DNA from: Vandiemenella viatica
Taxonomy: Eukaryota > Arthropoda > Insecta > Orthoptera > Morabidae
Length of the DNA stretch: 64,000 nt
Assembly (NCBI GenBank): GCA_031002005.1
Contig: CM061918.1
Span: 38,630,947 to 38,694,946 of the forward strand
Direction of reading: 5' to 3'
The notes beneath the pieces were generated by a model, which worked only from the letters and a program-made list of their open reading frames with translations, was not told the DNA's origin and did not search any database. The position numbers were made by a program, and so were the translations under genes. Positions 44,265 to 56,025 of this stretch are shown piece by piece (positions within the stretch are counted from its first letter, which is position 1; every line of letters starts with the position of its first letter).

Positions 44265-44589
44265 TCCTTAACGGTGCATCCTGTTTCCGCAATGTATACC
44301 TTGCCACAACTACAAGGAATTTCATATTCTCCTGGGGTTTGCAGAGAGGCTCTATGAGCACCTCAGGCATTTGAAAAATAATGATGCAAGTAAGTCTGCC
44401 ATAGCCAATAGCGGCCATTCAATTTTATTTGATAAGACCAGCGTTATAGCCGTTGAGAACAGATGGTGGTCTAGGCGTGTAAAAGAAGCGTTAGAAATTC
44501 AAAAACGGCCTAACAACATGAATGCTGACAGTGATTTACAACTTGACCATTTTTCGTCATACCTGCTTGGGAAAACGCAAGACGAATGA
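44265..44589 (+). pseudogene. Penelope-like element, GIY-YIG endonuclease C-terminal part
   Basis: In frame up to TGA 44587-44589: RLYEHLRHLKNNDASKSAIA, then HSILFDKTSVIAVENRWWSR and RVKEALEIQKRPNNMN. This matches the second half of the GIY-YIG endonuclease of Penelope-like retroelements (R..EH....K.....SA(L/I)A.H......F..(T/A).V(I/L)A....(W/Y)..R..EA(L/I)EI). The GIY-YIG motif itself would be upstream and is not in frame (IPCHNYKEF in another frame near 44295). It lies in the intron between coding exons 2 and 3 of the unknown gene. Confidence 0.75.
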
Positions 44590-44790
44590 CCCCATCCTAC
44601 GCATACATGGGGTGTGGTGACGTCACCGCCGACGGTTAGCACGTGCGCTAGCTTCCTGCTACTATAAAAGGTGATAGCGGCAACTGACAAAGCAGTCCTC
44701 TGATGAAAGCCTCAGCACAATGGCAGAAACGTTAGGTTGTAATAAATCGGCGTGGCTCCATGCAAAGAACCAAGGTAATACCGTACATAA
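44590..44790 (+). mobile_element. Penelope-like element 3' untranslated end
   Basis: Downstream of the endonuclease stop is GC-richer sequence with a TATAAAAG box (44662-44669) and a hammerhead-like motif at 44700-44740 (separate entry). In Penelope-like elements such end sequences carry promoter and ribozyme functions. Right border not defined. Confidence 0.55.
44700..44741 (+). ncRNA. Hammerhead-ribozyme-like motif in a Penelope-like element
   Basis: The conserved core CTGATGA (44700-44706) is followed, after a region that can form a short GCC/GGC stem II, by GAAAC (44726-44730). Then ACG-UUAGGU-UGU can form a minimal stem III with GUA as the cleavage triplet. CUGANGA and GAAA are the invariant hammerhead core sequences, and Penelope-like elements are known to carry type I hammerheads with a minimal stem III. 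Stem I is not convincing by eye, so catalytic activity is doubtful. Confidence 0.45.
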
Positions 44791-45194
44791 AGAGATGACG
44801 TTGATAGAGACAAGGAAGGATTTTGGAGGTAGAGAAAAATGGGCTGTGGACAGACACTTGGATTTTGGAGTTCCTTTGTATATGAAGGGAAGTTCTGTGT
44901 GAAATGGTGGAGATGTTGATCCACCGGGTCCAAAATTCAAACAGTAGTAGATCTGTATGCCGCAGCTATAGGTTGGCCAGGATTTCCAACATCGTGGATC
45001 TTGGATTAAAGGTACAGGGTGGGTGAACAAGAAATCTGCATAGTGAGTAGGGATATGGATTATGATTGGAAGCCAAAGAAAGTGCATATTTTGTGGTAAA
45101 AGAAAATGATGGCATTTGTGTTCTTCATAAGGTAGATGCTGGTATCGGAATGCTGCTTCAGGGTTGCAGCCTCGTAATTACTGCGGTCTAATTG

Positions 45195-46566
45195 GAGGCA
45201 TGTTTTTTTTAAGTAGGTACCGTTTTGAAATTTAAAAAAATGTGCAAATATATCTCAATAATTTTATTTTTACATGAAAGCCTGCACCTTACTCTACTTT
45301 TCTACATAATTCCCTTCAATATTGAGGCACTTGTCATAACGTAGTACCAGTTTTTGAAAACCCTCCTCATAGAAGTCTGCCGCCTGACTTGTTAACCACT
45401 GCATCACAACTGTTTTGACTTTGTTATCGTCTGACCGCCCAGGTGTTTCTTCAAGTGCAGGAACAGATGGTAGTCACTGGGCGCCAGATCAGGGCTGTAT
45501 GAAGGATGATCTAGAGTTTCCCATCTATTTATTTATTTATTTGTCGTATGGCAAGCAACTAATACAGTTTCTCATCGAAAAGATGTGATGAGATCTTTGG
45601 TCTGATTAGCCTCATGTGGACAGGCATTGTCATGGAGCAAAACGAAACCCTTGCTCAACTTGCCACGTCTTTTGTTCTGGATTGAATGGTACAGATTGTT
45701 CAATGTCTCAAAATAAGCTGATGCATTGATTGTCTCATTACGAGGCAGAAATTCCACAAGCAATACTCCTTTTCTATCCCAAAAAACTGTGCACATGATT
45801 TTCCAGGCAGAAATTGTTTGCTTGACTTCACTTTTTTGGGTGAATCTGAATGCCGCCATTCCATGGACTGTTGCTTTGATTCAGGTGTGACGTAGGCCAC
45901 CCATGTCTCATCGCCCGTAACAATTTGGCTTAAGAAATCATCACCATCGTTCTGGTACTGCTTAAGGAAAGTCAATGCACTGCCTAAACGTTTGGTTTTG
46001 TGTACATCCGTTAACATTTTCGGTACCCAACGTGAGCACAATTTAACGGTAATTCGAGTGCTCGGTCACAATGCCATACAAAATACTACTAGAAACATTA
46101 GGAAAGTCATCACACAAGGAGGAAATCGTAAAGCGTCTGTTTTCTCTCACCTTATTGTCCACTTTCTGCACCAAACTTTCATTAACGACCGGAGGACGCC
46201 CACTCCGTTGTTCATCATGCACATTTGTGTGGACATCTTTAAATGCTCTCACCCACTTTCTCACCATTCCATCACTCATAATGTTTTGTCTGTAAACTGC
46301 ACAGATCTCACAATGAATATCGATTGGTTTTAGGCCTTTAGCACAAAGAAATCTTATAACAGCCCGTACTTCACAGTCGGCGGGACTCACAATTATCGGA
46401 GGCATCTTAAACACTCAGTGAAAAACGTAAACAAGGAAGAATTAGACTGTAATGGCGTCAGTGCGTAGGCAAGAGATGCAGGTACCCAGTGCGCATGCGC
46501 GGAACGCCGACCGTAGCGCTGCAGCCACAGTGTGACAAAACGGTACTTACTTAAAAAATACGCCTC
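45195..46566 (-). mobile_element. mariner transposon, about 1.37 kb, frame-broken
   Basis: Inverted ends are (G)AGGCATGTTTTTTTTAAGTA at 45195 and, read inwards from 46566, GAGGCGTATTTTTTAAGTAA; both continue with GTACCGTTTTG. On the - strand: ADCEVRAVIRFLCAKGLKPI (HTH, about 46310-46385), the linker RSGRPPVVNE, IVTGDETWVAYVTPES (first catalytic D, about 45895-45940), FVLLHDNACPHEANQTK (second D, about 45605-45650) and YSPDLAPSDY (third D, about 45480-45510). A complete DD34D set is thus present, but frameshifts (near 46040, 45830) and a small insertion (45523-45570) interrupt it. No clear TA flank. Lies in an intron of the unknown gene. Confidence 0.85.
45523..45570 (-). mobile_element. Tiny 5'-truncated LINE insertion in the mariner
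   Basis: Compared with mariner proteins, about 48 extra bases separate ITSFR from WETLDHPSYSPDL. On the - strand they read GAGAAACTGTATTAGTTGCT, CATACGACAAATAAATAAAT, and are bordered by GATG on both sides (CATC on the + strand, about 45521-45524 and 45571-45575). The (AAAT)n tail and its preceding GACAAATAAA resemble the tail of the Jockey-like copy at 1055-1080. Confidence 0.5.
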
Positions 46567-46989
46567 GCACAATCGTGGTTGAGCCATTGTCACCTGGGAA
46601 GAAGATGAAATTCTTGTTTGTGGACAGTTCCCACATGACTTGGGTTTCCACTAAGTTAAGATTGTTGGAAAGGGGAATTGAGTCATGCAAAAATTATGAG
46701 GACAGGGTAGATGTGTGGGTCTCCAAAAATAGAAGGAGGGACTGGTTTCTAGATGGACCCAAACAGGTTGGATGTTTAAACTGTTGTAGGCTAGTGTCGG
46801 CCTCATTAAGCCACCCTCACACGCCTGTGACAGCTAAGGATAAGCCACGATGCTCTTCCTCTCTGCTCTTCCGAACCACTGCCATATCCAAGGAGCTCTC
46901 ATTCTCTTCAGCTCCAAAGTTGAACCACACTTTTACCTTTACCAACCTAGATGTGTGCTGTGACATTTTGCTACCACAGTGGAACTAGA

Positions 46990-47480
46990 AGATAAAGTTG
47001 AGCTTAATCTACAGCAGTTAAAACAAGAAATCCCCAAAACCATACCTTCCAGTTCTAGAAGCTTCTCAAGTCAGCACTATCCACATCTACTTCCTCAGCT
47101 TCATTCCCCACTCTCAACAACTTCGTCACTGTGTAAACACCAGCCATGAAAGAACTGTCCAGAAACAAGAATATCAGCATCCTCAAAACTGACAATGGCT
47201 CCACCACCATGGTTATCAATTGCAGTTACTATCAGGCTAAGGCCCCGAGACTGCTTTCCGACTCCAGCACCTGTCTTCAACCTTTCACAGAACCCACTAT
47301 TTCTGTTTACAATGAAAATGTGTACATTCTATAAATGGAATTGATGGGATTTGTGATGTGTGTAATGGAGGTGATGGTATCCGTTAGCTGCCTCACGGGC
47401 ATCACAATCCATTTCCTTTGCCACTCCACGGAATCCTTGTGCCTTACCCTGTTTGCTAGATCCACAATGCTGGCAGGTAA
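46990..47480 (+). mobile_element. Penelope-like element, N-terminal RT region (decayed)
   Basis: At 47146-47334 the frame reads KELSRNKNISILKTDNGSTT then MVINCSYYQAKAPRLLSDSS. This fits the N-terminal reverse-transcriptase motif of Penelope-like elements (L..N..I.ILKADKG..TVVM....Y..K...LL.D). 47155-47480 is repeated in diverged form at 57047-57330. The rest is unreadable. Confidence 0.55.
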
Positions 47481-47852
47481 CCTATAGTTGTGGTGTTTGG
47501 ATCTGCTGAATGGAAAAAATTGATACAAATTTATTAAATTCATAAAAAACAAAGTAATGGCGCAAAATAATTTGACTAATACATTAATCTGGGAAAAAGG
47601 GGGGTGGGGGGGGGGTGGACGAAAACAACAACAACATTAAAAATAATCTTATTTTTGCACTTTTCATCTTGGAAAAGGAAATTATCTGTGGCTATTGTAA
47701 CAATTTTTTTGGTTTGAACTAAACAGAATTTTATACTAAGATATTTTCCACTGATAAAACTTATGTATTATGAAATTGTTCCATTATTATTATTTTACTC
47801 TGTAGACCTTAAAGCTCTAAATTTTAGTTGTATGACTGTGATCGTTTTGCAG

Positions 47853-48112
47853 GCTACACAATTCTCTCATTCGGGGTAAGTTGCATGTCGCCAAAAAGAA
47901 AAACATGAAGAAACTATATGAATTTCACATGAAGAAGATTAAGGAAAAAAAGGCTGTAACAAAAGAAGTTCTTCCAACTATCCAGATTCCACAGGAAACT
48001 TCACCATCAGTGTCAGAACTAGAACTGGAAGATCAGCAAATTCCATTGCCACCAGAGCCAAATACTGATCAGCAGAATCCACCAGAGTCCCAACCAGAAC
48101 AGCTCCAAAAAG
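47853..48112 (+). CDS. Unknown gene, third coding exon
   Basis: Acceptor GATCGTTTTGCAG; the first G completes Gln with the CA of the previous exon. It encodes LHNSLIRGKLHVAKKKNMKK, a Lys-rich helical stretch (YEFHMKKIKEKKAVTKE), then a low-complexity acidic/Pro/Gln segment (SVSELELEDQQIPLPPEPN, DQQNPPESQPEQLQK). It ends with G (first base of a codon) before donor GTAATG (48113). An internal GTAAGT at 47876 could act as an alternative donor, but the frame continues openly through it. The open frame past the donor runs to 48180 and is intron. No stop in the joined frame. Confidence 0.75.
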
Positions 48113-49264
48113 GTAATGTCAATGTGACTAATTTACTGCAACTGCAGTCTTTTCTTATAATGTGCTGTAGCCAGGTCTAAGATTGAAAAAGATAAACAAC
48201 TTATTAAGATTATTCACTTCACAGTAATTGTTCTAACATTTGGAAACTGTAGTGGCCGTCTTTGAACCTGCCCTCACCAGGATAATGTATATATTTGTGT
48301 TAATTGTGTTTTCATGGAATATAATCTCCTTCATTGTTTATCACTAAAAATTATTTTTTATTATAATGTATGATTCTTAAAAGTTTCTTTTTATTTTACC
48401 TGTGCACAGTAGTAAATACTATAATTTAAAAATTATGAAAATATTAACCATTTTTATTATTATTTTGAACCTGATGTCTGTATTTCTTTCAATTTGTAGC
48501 AGTGTTTGATATCTCTGAAGTTGTAATATCAATAACCAAAGCTATATAAAATTTCCTTTTTACCAGTTAATCTATTCCAAGAATTTATGCCAAGGACCAT
48601 TTGTTACACCTTAAATATTCTGATACAGTGTAATAACGTTAATGATACAGAGGAAGGTTGTTGGTTACCACAGCAGAATGCCCTCAACTGACCAACTGTG
48701 GTTCTACTTATGACTCTATTCAAAAGTTAAAATTATTTTTTTTTTTTGAATTTAAACTTATATAAAAATTTGTACTCTTATGATCCACTTCTATCTATAC
48801 TACTGTGAACCTACATGCGATAAGCATCTGCCTGAGGGTTTGCGGAATCATCACGCAAAACTTCCACATCAACGTGGATGGGGTTTTCTCATCTTCGAAG
48901 ATTATGGTGTCATCTGAAATCTGTGGCCTATCTTATGACTGTGTAACTGGGGAATGAAGGAAGAAATGGCAATTCATTTGTATCAAGACTATATGGGTGC
49001 CACAGATCATGGTGCATCTTAAATCAACACTCCTTTATGAGACACTCACCAAAGGTCATGTTACAACACAAACACCTCATCTTTTGGAGTCTGTAAATAT
49101 AATTTTTTTACTATTTTGGTTATTTATTTCTTTAATTTTTTGTGTACTACAGTACATTAAATTAAACTGAATACATTAATCAAACCACTACACTGTAATA
49201 AGTGTAACAAATTTATAATATTTAGTATGCAGTAATCATCTTTGTACTTAATGTCGTTACAATA
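48113..49264. other. Start of the 10.6-kb intron, nothing recognised
   Basis: AT-rich. A possible relic of a repeat at 48830-49080 (CATCTGCCTGAGGGTTTGCG and following) could not be matched elsewhere in the window. Confidence 0.35.
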
Positions 49265-49860
49265 ATTTGATATAAGAACAAAGACTTTCCCGGCGTATGA
49301 CTGCAATGTAGTCTTCACGGGTGTACCGCCGGATAGTGTTGTGGAAACACAATATTTTGACGGCTGGCTCTGCCATCTTCTTCAGGTGTAGAGACATCTG
49401 CACTGGTCGGCTGACCCACAGATACTGAGATGGTTCGGGTGCCGCTCTTCCTTATATACATGTCCGCGTCCGGCGTCTGCGTGGCCTCGGCAAAGGCTTA
49501 CTATGAGCCAGGCCCGCAACCCACTGGCGGCTGGTTGTCATTGGGCGTGGCTATGGTTCTTGTTCCAGCCCGAGCTAATATGAAGCCCTCTACGGCGGCA
49601 GCTGGACGGAAGTACAACGTTCTCTGCGGATATTTGCCAAGGCAGGTTTCCATGCCTCACTGAGACCTAGACCACTGTCTCTGTTAAATGTGTTGGCCAG
49701 ACGAATTTCGATCGCTTCTTTGATGACAGATTCCCAAAAATGTGATGTTCTAGCCAATATCCTAACGTTATTGAACTCTACTTTGTGGCCATGTTCATTT
49801 CCATGACATACAGCTGTTTTTCATGTCTTTTTGCGACTGACCAACATTCGGTTCTATACA
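49265..49860 (-). mobile_element. Penelope-like element, endonuclease C-terminus and 3' end
   Basis: On the - strand a frame of about 75 codons ending at TAG 49590-49592 reads TAVCHGNEHGHKVEFNNVRI, LARTSHFWESVIKEAIEIRL, ANTFNRDSGLGLSEAWKPAL. This is the end of a Penelope-like GIY-YIG domain (AVA.H....GH...F....ILA....W.R.IKEAIEI). The 3' untranslated part (49265-49589) contains a hammerhead-like string, CTGAAGA at 49379-49385, with its second core degraded to CAAAA (49354-49358). GC-rich relative to its surroundings. A piece further upstream on the same strand (49899-50096) is unrecognised. Confidence 0.75.
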
Positions 49861-50609
49861 GTGCCACTAGTTGAACGATGTTTCAGTAAAACTTTGATTT
49901 AAGGTACAGTGGTACCTTTCGGTCGAAAAGGACTCCTGTGACCTGACGCCACTACATCCATTGATTTTGTTTTGGATGTCTGAGATGGTCTGACCATCTG
50001 AACAGAGTACTGTTCCCAGTATTTGAATTTAGATGACTTACAGAGTTCAATGCTGTCAATATTAACAGACCTGTAACTTGGAAATCCACGCTCCATATAC
50101 TTGGTCTTCCTTCATGAATTTGCATGCCGTATCTATCAAGTGAAGTTTTCCATCATTGGATTTGTTGTTCCAATTCTCCTCAAGAAATAATATATTACCA
50201 TACCTAAATCCTTACATTTTGACCTTAGATATAATCCTAATCAAAGTTTATGCTTATTGATAAGTCTGTGGGTTACCTCTGCATAATAATATGTATAATT
50301 TTTTACATAGCGTTATGTACAATTACTAATTTAATTTCTTATATTTCATAAATTACATTACATGAAAATATAAATAAAACAAAAACACCACTTTTGGATG
50401 TCTGTATGAAACCAAATCTACTGTAACTAAAAGAAAAGAAATTTCTTCGATAATATGTATATTTTTTGCATCTGTTCAAACCTCCATCACAATTGGAACC
50501 ACCTCCCCTCTCCCAAAACCATCTCCTCTTTCTGATCGAGGAGTTCTTCCTCACATCTACCCTATCTTTCCTCAACTCCCTTGCTCATTCCAGCAACATC
50601 AGATCACTG

Positions 50610-51610
50610 GAACCTGTAGAGTCCCACGGTACCTCACAATGGTGTACATGCTACCACCGAGAGCTGGGAGATTACATGGTCCTAACAACTCCATTTAAGA
50701 GGTGCAAAAATGGTACACTGTTCCAGGTCTAATGTGACGGCCATTAAGTCGACAGTTTTTGTCTGCAGGGGTAAAAAAGGATATTAGAGTGCCCAACCAA
50801 GACATGTGAAACTCGAGAGTGGTCATTTACAAGAGAAGGATAGTACTTCTCAGGACATGACAGGCGTGAGAACTTCAGTCTTGATTCTTAGTTCAATAAC
50901 AAGTTTTGACTTTCAACTTGCAATATTGTTTAAACAATTTTGTTTTATGTCGACAAGTATGGAAACAACGAGATTTTCCAAGGTGCCACAATAGGAGAAA
51001 ATGGGGACAGCAAGGCATTACAGGAGAAGAACTGAGGTAAGCTGCCTTATTGCCGATGTAAAGGTTTAATTTCGGTGCAGAGTGCGAGAACTGTGACTTC
51101 GGTATACTGGTCAAAATCTGCTGTTTCAACCCCGCTGTGAGCAACTGACCATTATTGGTGCCCCAGCAGGGGTAGACTGCTGGACTGTCGCAAAACTCAT
51201 CTTAAGGGCTTTGCATCGCAACACGAGAGCAGACAGCTGTCACCATGGAATCTACGAAGACGACACTCGCCGCCTCCATTACAGATGCTGTTTGGGTAAT
51301 TTCAAATTACATCAAGTTTTCACAACAGTGACTCAATAGTCCAGAAAGCTCCCTATAAAGATATTTCATGCTCCATGCTCATTCTTTTCTAGCAATTATT
51401 TGAAAGTTTTATCTTTTAAGTAAATAAACTAATAATTTTGTTGGGTGTTTTATAAATATTTGAGCTATGCCATTTTGTTTGTCTTTTGTATTTCATTCAC
51501 TCCCAGTCATTTTTCAGAATAATCTTGTTACGTGATGTTTAATATTGACTGATGGTTTAAAGATTAAAAAAGGTAAATTAATTAAATACCGCAAAACAGG
51601 ATATTCAATT
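50610..51610 (+). repeat. Duplicated block, copy 1
   Basis: Diverged (roughly 70-75 percent by eye) but collinear over about 1 kb with 56026-57030. Shared marks: CCACGGTACCTCAC, ATTACATGGTCC, GACTTTCAACTTGCAATA, CAATAGGAGAAAATGGGGA, GCCCCAGCAGGGGTAGACTG, GACAGCTGTCACC, ACAGATGCTGTTTGGGTAAT and the AT-rich tail with TGGTTTAAAGATTAAAAAAG. A peptide-like core is shared in one frame (GAP..DCW.V.K...ALH), but this copy is frameshifted by an 11-base difference. Both lie in the same intron. Origin (old transposon or segmental duplication) unknown. Confidence 0.75.
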
Positions 51611-54600
51611 TCACATTCCACATATGAAGCTTGAGAATTTTAAAAATTTGTTGTGAACAACTTATAATTCTTCATGTTGTGTTGGCATATTTCAGCTTGG
51701 TGGTCGCAGTGGCAGAGAAGGATGTATGTTACTGTTTTTTATGCCATGTTTGATAGCAGTTTTCTCTTCCAGTGGCTTTTAAAAGCAAGCCTCCACCCCA
51801 GGAAAATGATATGTGTTATACAGTGTCGGATATTTGCGTTATGTTCCTGCTACAGCTTTATATTTGATGTTCGACGTTCATGGGCTATGAAAGCTGCATC
51901 GAGACCTTGTTTTGTTCGTGTTTGATTATCTGATGTTTGTCATTCGATGTTTGCGTTGTTTCCACTGTTGATCATCATTGCCATGGAGGTTTCTGTCACT
52001 ATGCATGGATTATGCAATATTTTTGTTGTATTCATTCTTTATTGGAAGTCAGTTAGTAGTGTTGCACATAGTTAAATTGTCTCTGTTTTTATATTCTGGA
52101 AAATTATTAAACACATGTAAGTGTTTGAGTCACCTGGAGCCATCATGCTATAACAGGATGATGTTAAGTGTTTTGGGAATGAACCATGAAACAGTGTCAG
52201 GCGAAATGAGCCATTGTTTTTCACCCATGTGGAAATTGAAGGTTTCAAATATGGCGAGAGCAGTTCTATAAACTGTTTTATATGTTGCAGTCGTGCAGAT
52301 CGAAACAGCCAGGACAGATATGTCTCACAGAACAGATGAATTTTGACATCTGTATATGGAGAAAATTACTGTCAGCAGCCGGAACCTGCTTAAAGTTCAC
52401 CTGTCTCTGTTAACAAACTTCAGTGATAGTTTGAAATGATGGCAGAGATGAACACACAGCAAAGCTCCTTACAAATTTAAATAACTGAGGTGAAGACAAT
52501 GGTTAAAGATTTCCAAATTCAGGAAATTGAAGTCTTTAGGAATACCTTGACTGCGCAGATCAGTGAGGTCATGGGGAATTGTGCAATATCTGCAAATAGG
52601 AAATCAAAATGTAACCAATTCCCTAAATTCCACCACTGAACTATTGACGTATCTGCAGAAGAATATGTTGGAAATAAGCCAGATTATAAAGACTTGAGCA
52701 AACCAGCTGGAAGTGCGCATCAGGCAAGTCAAACAAAGAAGTGTGAAAATGAAATATTAGGAGACGCTCATAATGAGACGAAGAAGGCACTAGAGTTCTC
52801 AGTCAGATCAATCTACATCTAGTTGGTTGAGATCATCACTACATTTGAAAAAGTAGACATCCAACTGTGAAGATTGACAAACTGTGTCAGAAAAAGAAGA
52901 GACTGACATTATGTCGATTTTCTAAAAACAGAAAGAAAAAAAATCGCCTGTTACCCTGTTTTCTTTCTGAGATATGGCGAGAGAATCAGACTCTTGTGAC
53001 TGCATCCAGCATAGACACTCGTATAGTAGAATAACATTTTTTGTTAAGATGGCCAGCATTTTGGCAAAGGACAATGAATTGGACTTGGTCAGAAAAAAGC
53101 TGCCACTGTGCGCGTTCATTCCCACTCACTGCTACCGAAAATTCACATTATCTTTCCAAGGGCAAAAGAATACAGCAATTCGTTGGGAATAAAACCATTT
53201 CCTGGATAGGAAGCTGGTAATTAATGAGACACTCTACTTGGATGTTGATACACAACACAAGGAATGGTTTGAAAGACTCCACAATTAAGTAAATGTTGGG
53301 AGGTGCATTTACAGCACAACTTGCATCATCTATCACATAAGCTGATGTTAGTAGTTGTTTACAAATGGTTGTAGTTGTCACGCTCAAAAAGACATGGTAT
53401 TGCTATAGTGTTGATTAAGGTATTGACATGATGCAATTTTTGCACAAGTGACGATGATTTCTCAACACACAATTCCAATTGAAGAAAATATTTTGAATAA
53501 TGTGGAACTTGTGTAAAAGAAGGAGAGGATGTGGGACTGGATTGGAATATAAAGGATGTGGCACCTCTGTGTGAAATCAGCTGAGAGAATGAAAGGAAGT
53601 TTTAGTACTGGACATGGTTGTTTGTAAAGTTTGTTCAATGATGATTGTAGGACATGGTAGAATAACATAAGGTGATTTGGGTTCAAAGTTGATGTATTAG
53701 AGAATTTCCTCAACTCAATTATGTATTACTAAAATTAGAGACTTAACACCATCATGGAGGATGTTGGGTACATGACTTTAGATTTTTCATAGGTGGTAAG
53801 GATTTAATTTAAGTGCTCTCGATGACAAAGTGCGCACCGGTAATGTAATTGTTGTCCAAGTTGACGATGTGTTGGGACAGCCCACCTGAAGATTAAAGCT
53901 ATAATATCAGTACTCATTCTCCATAAAAGATTGGTGAACCCATGTTTTTTTGTGGTTCAAAATATACAACATCCACATTTAAAAACACTCAATTGACAAG
54001 AAGAGTGAAGAAAATAGTGTTGCCACAAGAAGTGCATGGTTAGCATGGTTATAAATTCGACTGATCCCACATCTTTTCGTAGTTATAACCAGGTTCTGGC
54101 TAGTTTTTTAGCATGCTTAAAGGAATACCACCAGAATCATCTCCAGAAATTGTTGTAATAAAGAATAGAAGTTTTACTTAAGTGTGATGATGAGCATCCT
54201 GTGTTTATTTTTATTTTTTTTGTTTATTATTAAATTCCTGCTGGAAAGAAAGTTTTTTGATATACCAAGTAGAATGTGCAAAAATAAAAAAAAAGTATCT
54301 TACAGTATATTGTGAGAGTTAACCGACGTAATTCCTTGCTAATGGTACAGGAAAATAAAATAAAAAAACAAACAAATAAAAACTGATTACTTGCAAGTGG
54401 AACAAATACAGAGAATGTAATTTTTGTGGGTATGATGCAGAAATGAGGACTCCTTCTGTCTGGGTGGCATTTTAAGAGGGTGGTCATAGATACACAGTTG
54501 CCCAGACATTTAAACAATGGGAAGAAAGTCACCAATCATTGGAGATGTAGTTTCAGTATGGCTCATATTCTTGGATTAGACACCGTCTGCCACAGCAATT

Positions 54601-55823
54601 TATTTTACTGATATCATCAGTGCATCTAAAATTTGCAGAAGTATCGATTATCATATTCAACATGAATCAAGTCGGCAGAATGTAATTAGAGAATTCTTTT
54701 CACAGATGTGCCTGTCATGGCAACTTGGTGGGCAATATTGGAATTGTATAGTAATGTGCAATATTACTGATAAATACTGCAGTTTTAATCAACAATGCAT
54801 GTTTATGAGTGTGGGCAATATTAAACTACCGTAGTCTCCATCTTAAAGAATGAGGACTCACTTGGTGTTCAAATATAATAAAATAGTAGTGACTTACTCA
54901 GCTGAATGGAATTTGGATTTTTCTTGAGTCTTATCTATCAAGAACTGATAAAATATCAACTATTCTCAAATGTGTCACATTAGAACCTTTGTAATCAGAG
55001 AAGGTAGGGGCAAATGACCCACCTTAGTCCATTTGGCAGGTTTTTCCTGGAACTCGCTGTCAGGTAGGAAGTATGAGATCAGCCCACCCTTTGAAAAGAG
55101 AATGTCGAGTTTGATATGTTTACTAACAAACACACAGTCAACGGGGTGTGGATGGTCCACATCAGCACTGGTGATGGTGGTGTTTTCGGGAGTGTCAGCG
55201 ACAAGATCATTAGCGAGCATTGGTGATAGTCTGTACGGGCATGGCAGATACACAGTTTCATCATATCAGGAAGCAGCATTGTTTTCTGCCATTGTTGTCT
55301 TATCGTATCTAATTTAATCTACACAAGGAAAGTGTTCTGTGCAATGTGTATAGTTTAGTGTTTGTAAACAGTTTTTAATGAAATTATTTTGTATTTAGTT
55401 TTTTCAGCAACTGATTGGCCGCTTAGATATAAAATGTAATTTTAAATCCCTGTGTTTGGCCTGAAAGAATGAGAGTCTCTGCCAATAATTGTATGCCAAG
55501 TCTGAGAAATGCAAGATGACTTTATCAGAATCGTTGCTAACCTGTGGCTAATTGTAGAACAGCAGGTTTGCCAGGTTTTACCTTTCAGAGACTAAAGTCT
55601 ATCATGACATGTTTTTGTCGGAATATTTGTGGGTGGAGATTCCAGTTGTAGTTTGTCGGTGTTAAAGTGACTAGAAGATGAAGCTTGGAGAGTCACTGAA
55701 TTAAATGTATTTGGGACTACAGTGGACTAGTGGACAGTGCAAATGTGTGCGACATTGAATTTAAATTTAGCATTAAGAATTTTAGAACTGTGGAAGGGAG
55801 GGCATTCTGTAGTGTTCCAAACC
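51611..55823. other. Intronic stretch without a supported gene
   Basis: Within the 10.6-kb intron. 52430-52800 (+) has a broken coiled-coil-like reading (LQKNMLEISQIIKT and EVRIRQVKQRSVK) that could be a decayed gag-like protein. 53462-53713 (-) and 54975-55253 (-) are unrecognised open frames. None is convincing. Confidence 0.3.
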
Positions 55824-56002
55824 GAGCGTGGTGCGTGAGAGGTAACGCCCTGGCCTTGCATTCAGAAGGATGCAAATTTAGTCCTGCGGGTTTTCAATGG
55901 TTTCCCCAAATCACTCGAGGCGAATGTCGGGATGGTTCCTTAAAAATGCCATGGTCGAATTCCTTTTCCATCCCTTCTCCCCAGTCCTACCTCTGATGAC
56001 CT
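55824..56002 (+). repeat. tRNA-derived SINE
   Basis: A pol III head (GAGAGGTAACGCCCTGGC, then GCATTCAGAAGGATGCAAAT with a degraded B box) is followed by the conserved body TCACTCGAGGCGAATGTCGG and GATGGTTCCTTAAAAATGCC and the end CCTCTGATGACC. I know this body as a widespread insect SINE type. About 180 bp. It sits immediately before the second copy of the duplicated block. Confidence 0.7.
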
Positions 56003-56025
56003 TGTGTAAACAAAGCATAAAACTG

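Noticed and set aside
49265..49700. GC-rich island as a possible promoter/CpG island
   Set aside because: Explained by the Penelope-like endonuclease end and its 3' untranslated part.
52430..52800. Possible retroelement gag-like coiled coil
   Set aside because: Only in several broken frames; no zinc knuckle, protease or LTRs nearby.
54975..55253. 92-codon - strand frame (LSPMLANDLVADTPENTTI...)
   Set aside because: Looks protein-like at first sight but has no recognised motif, start context or exon borders.
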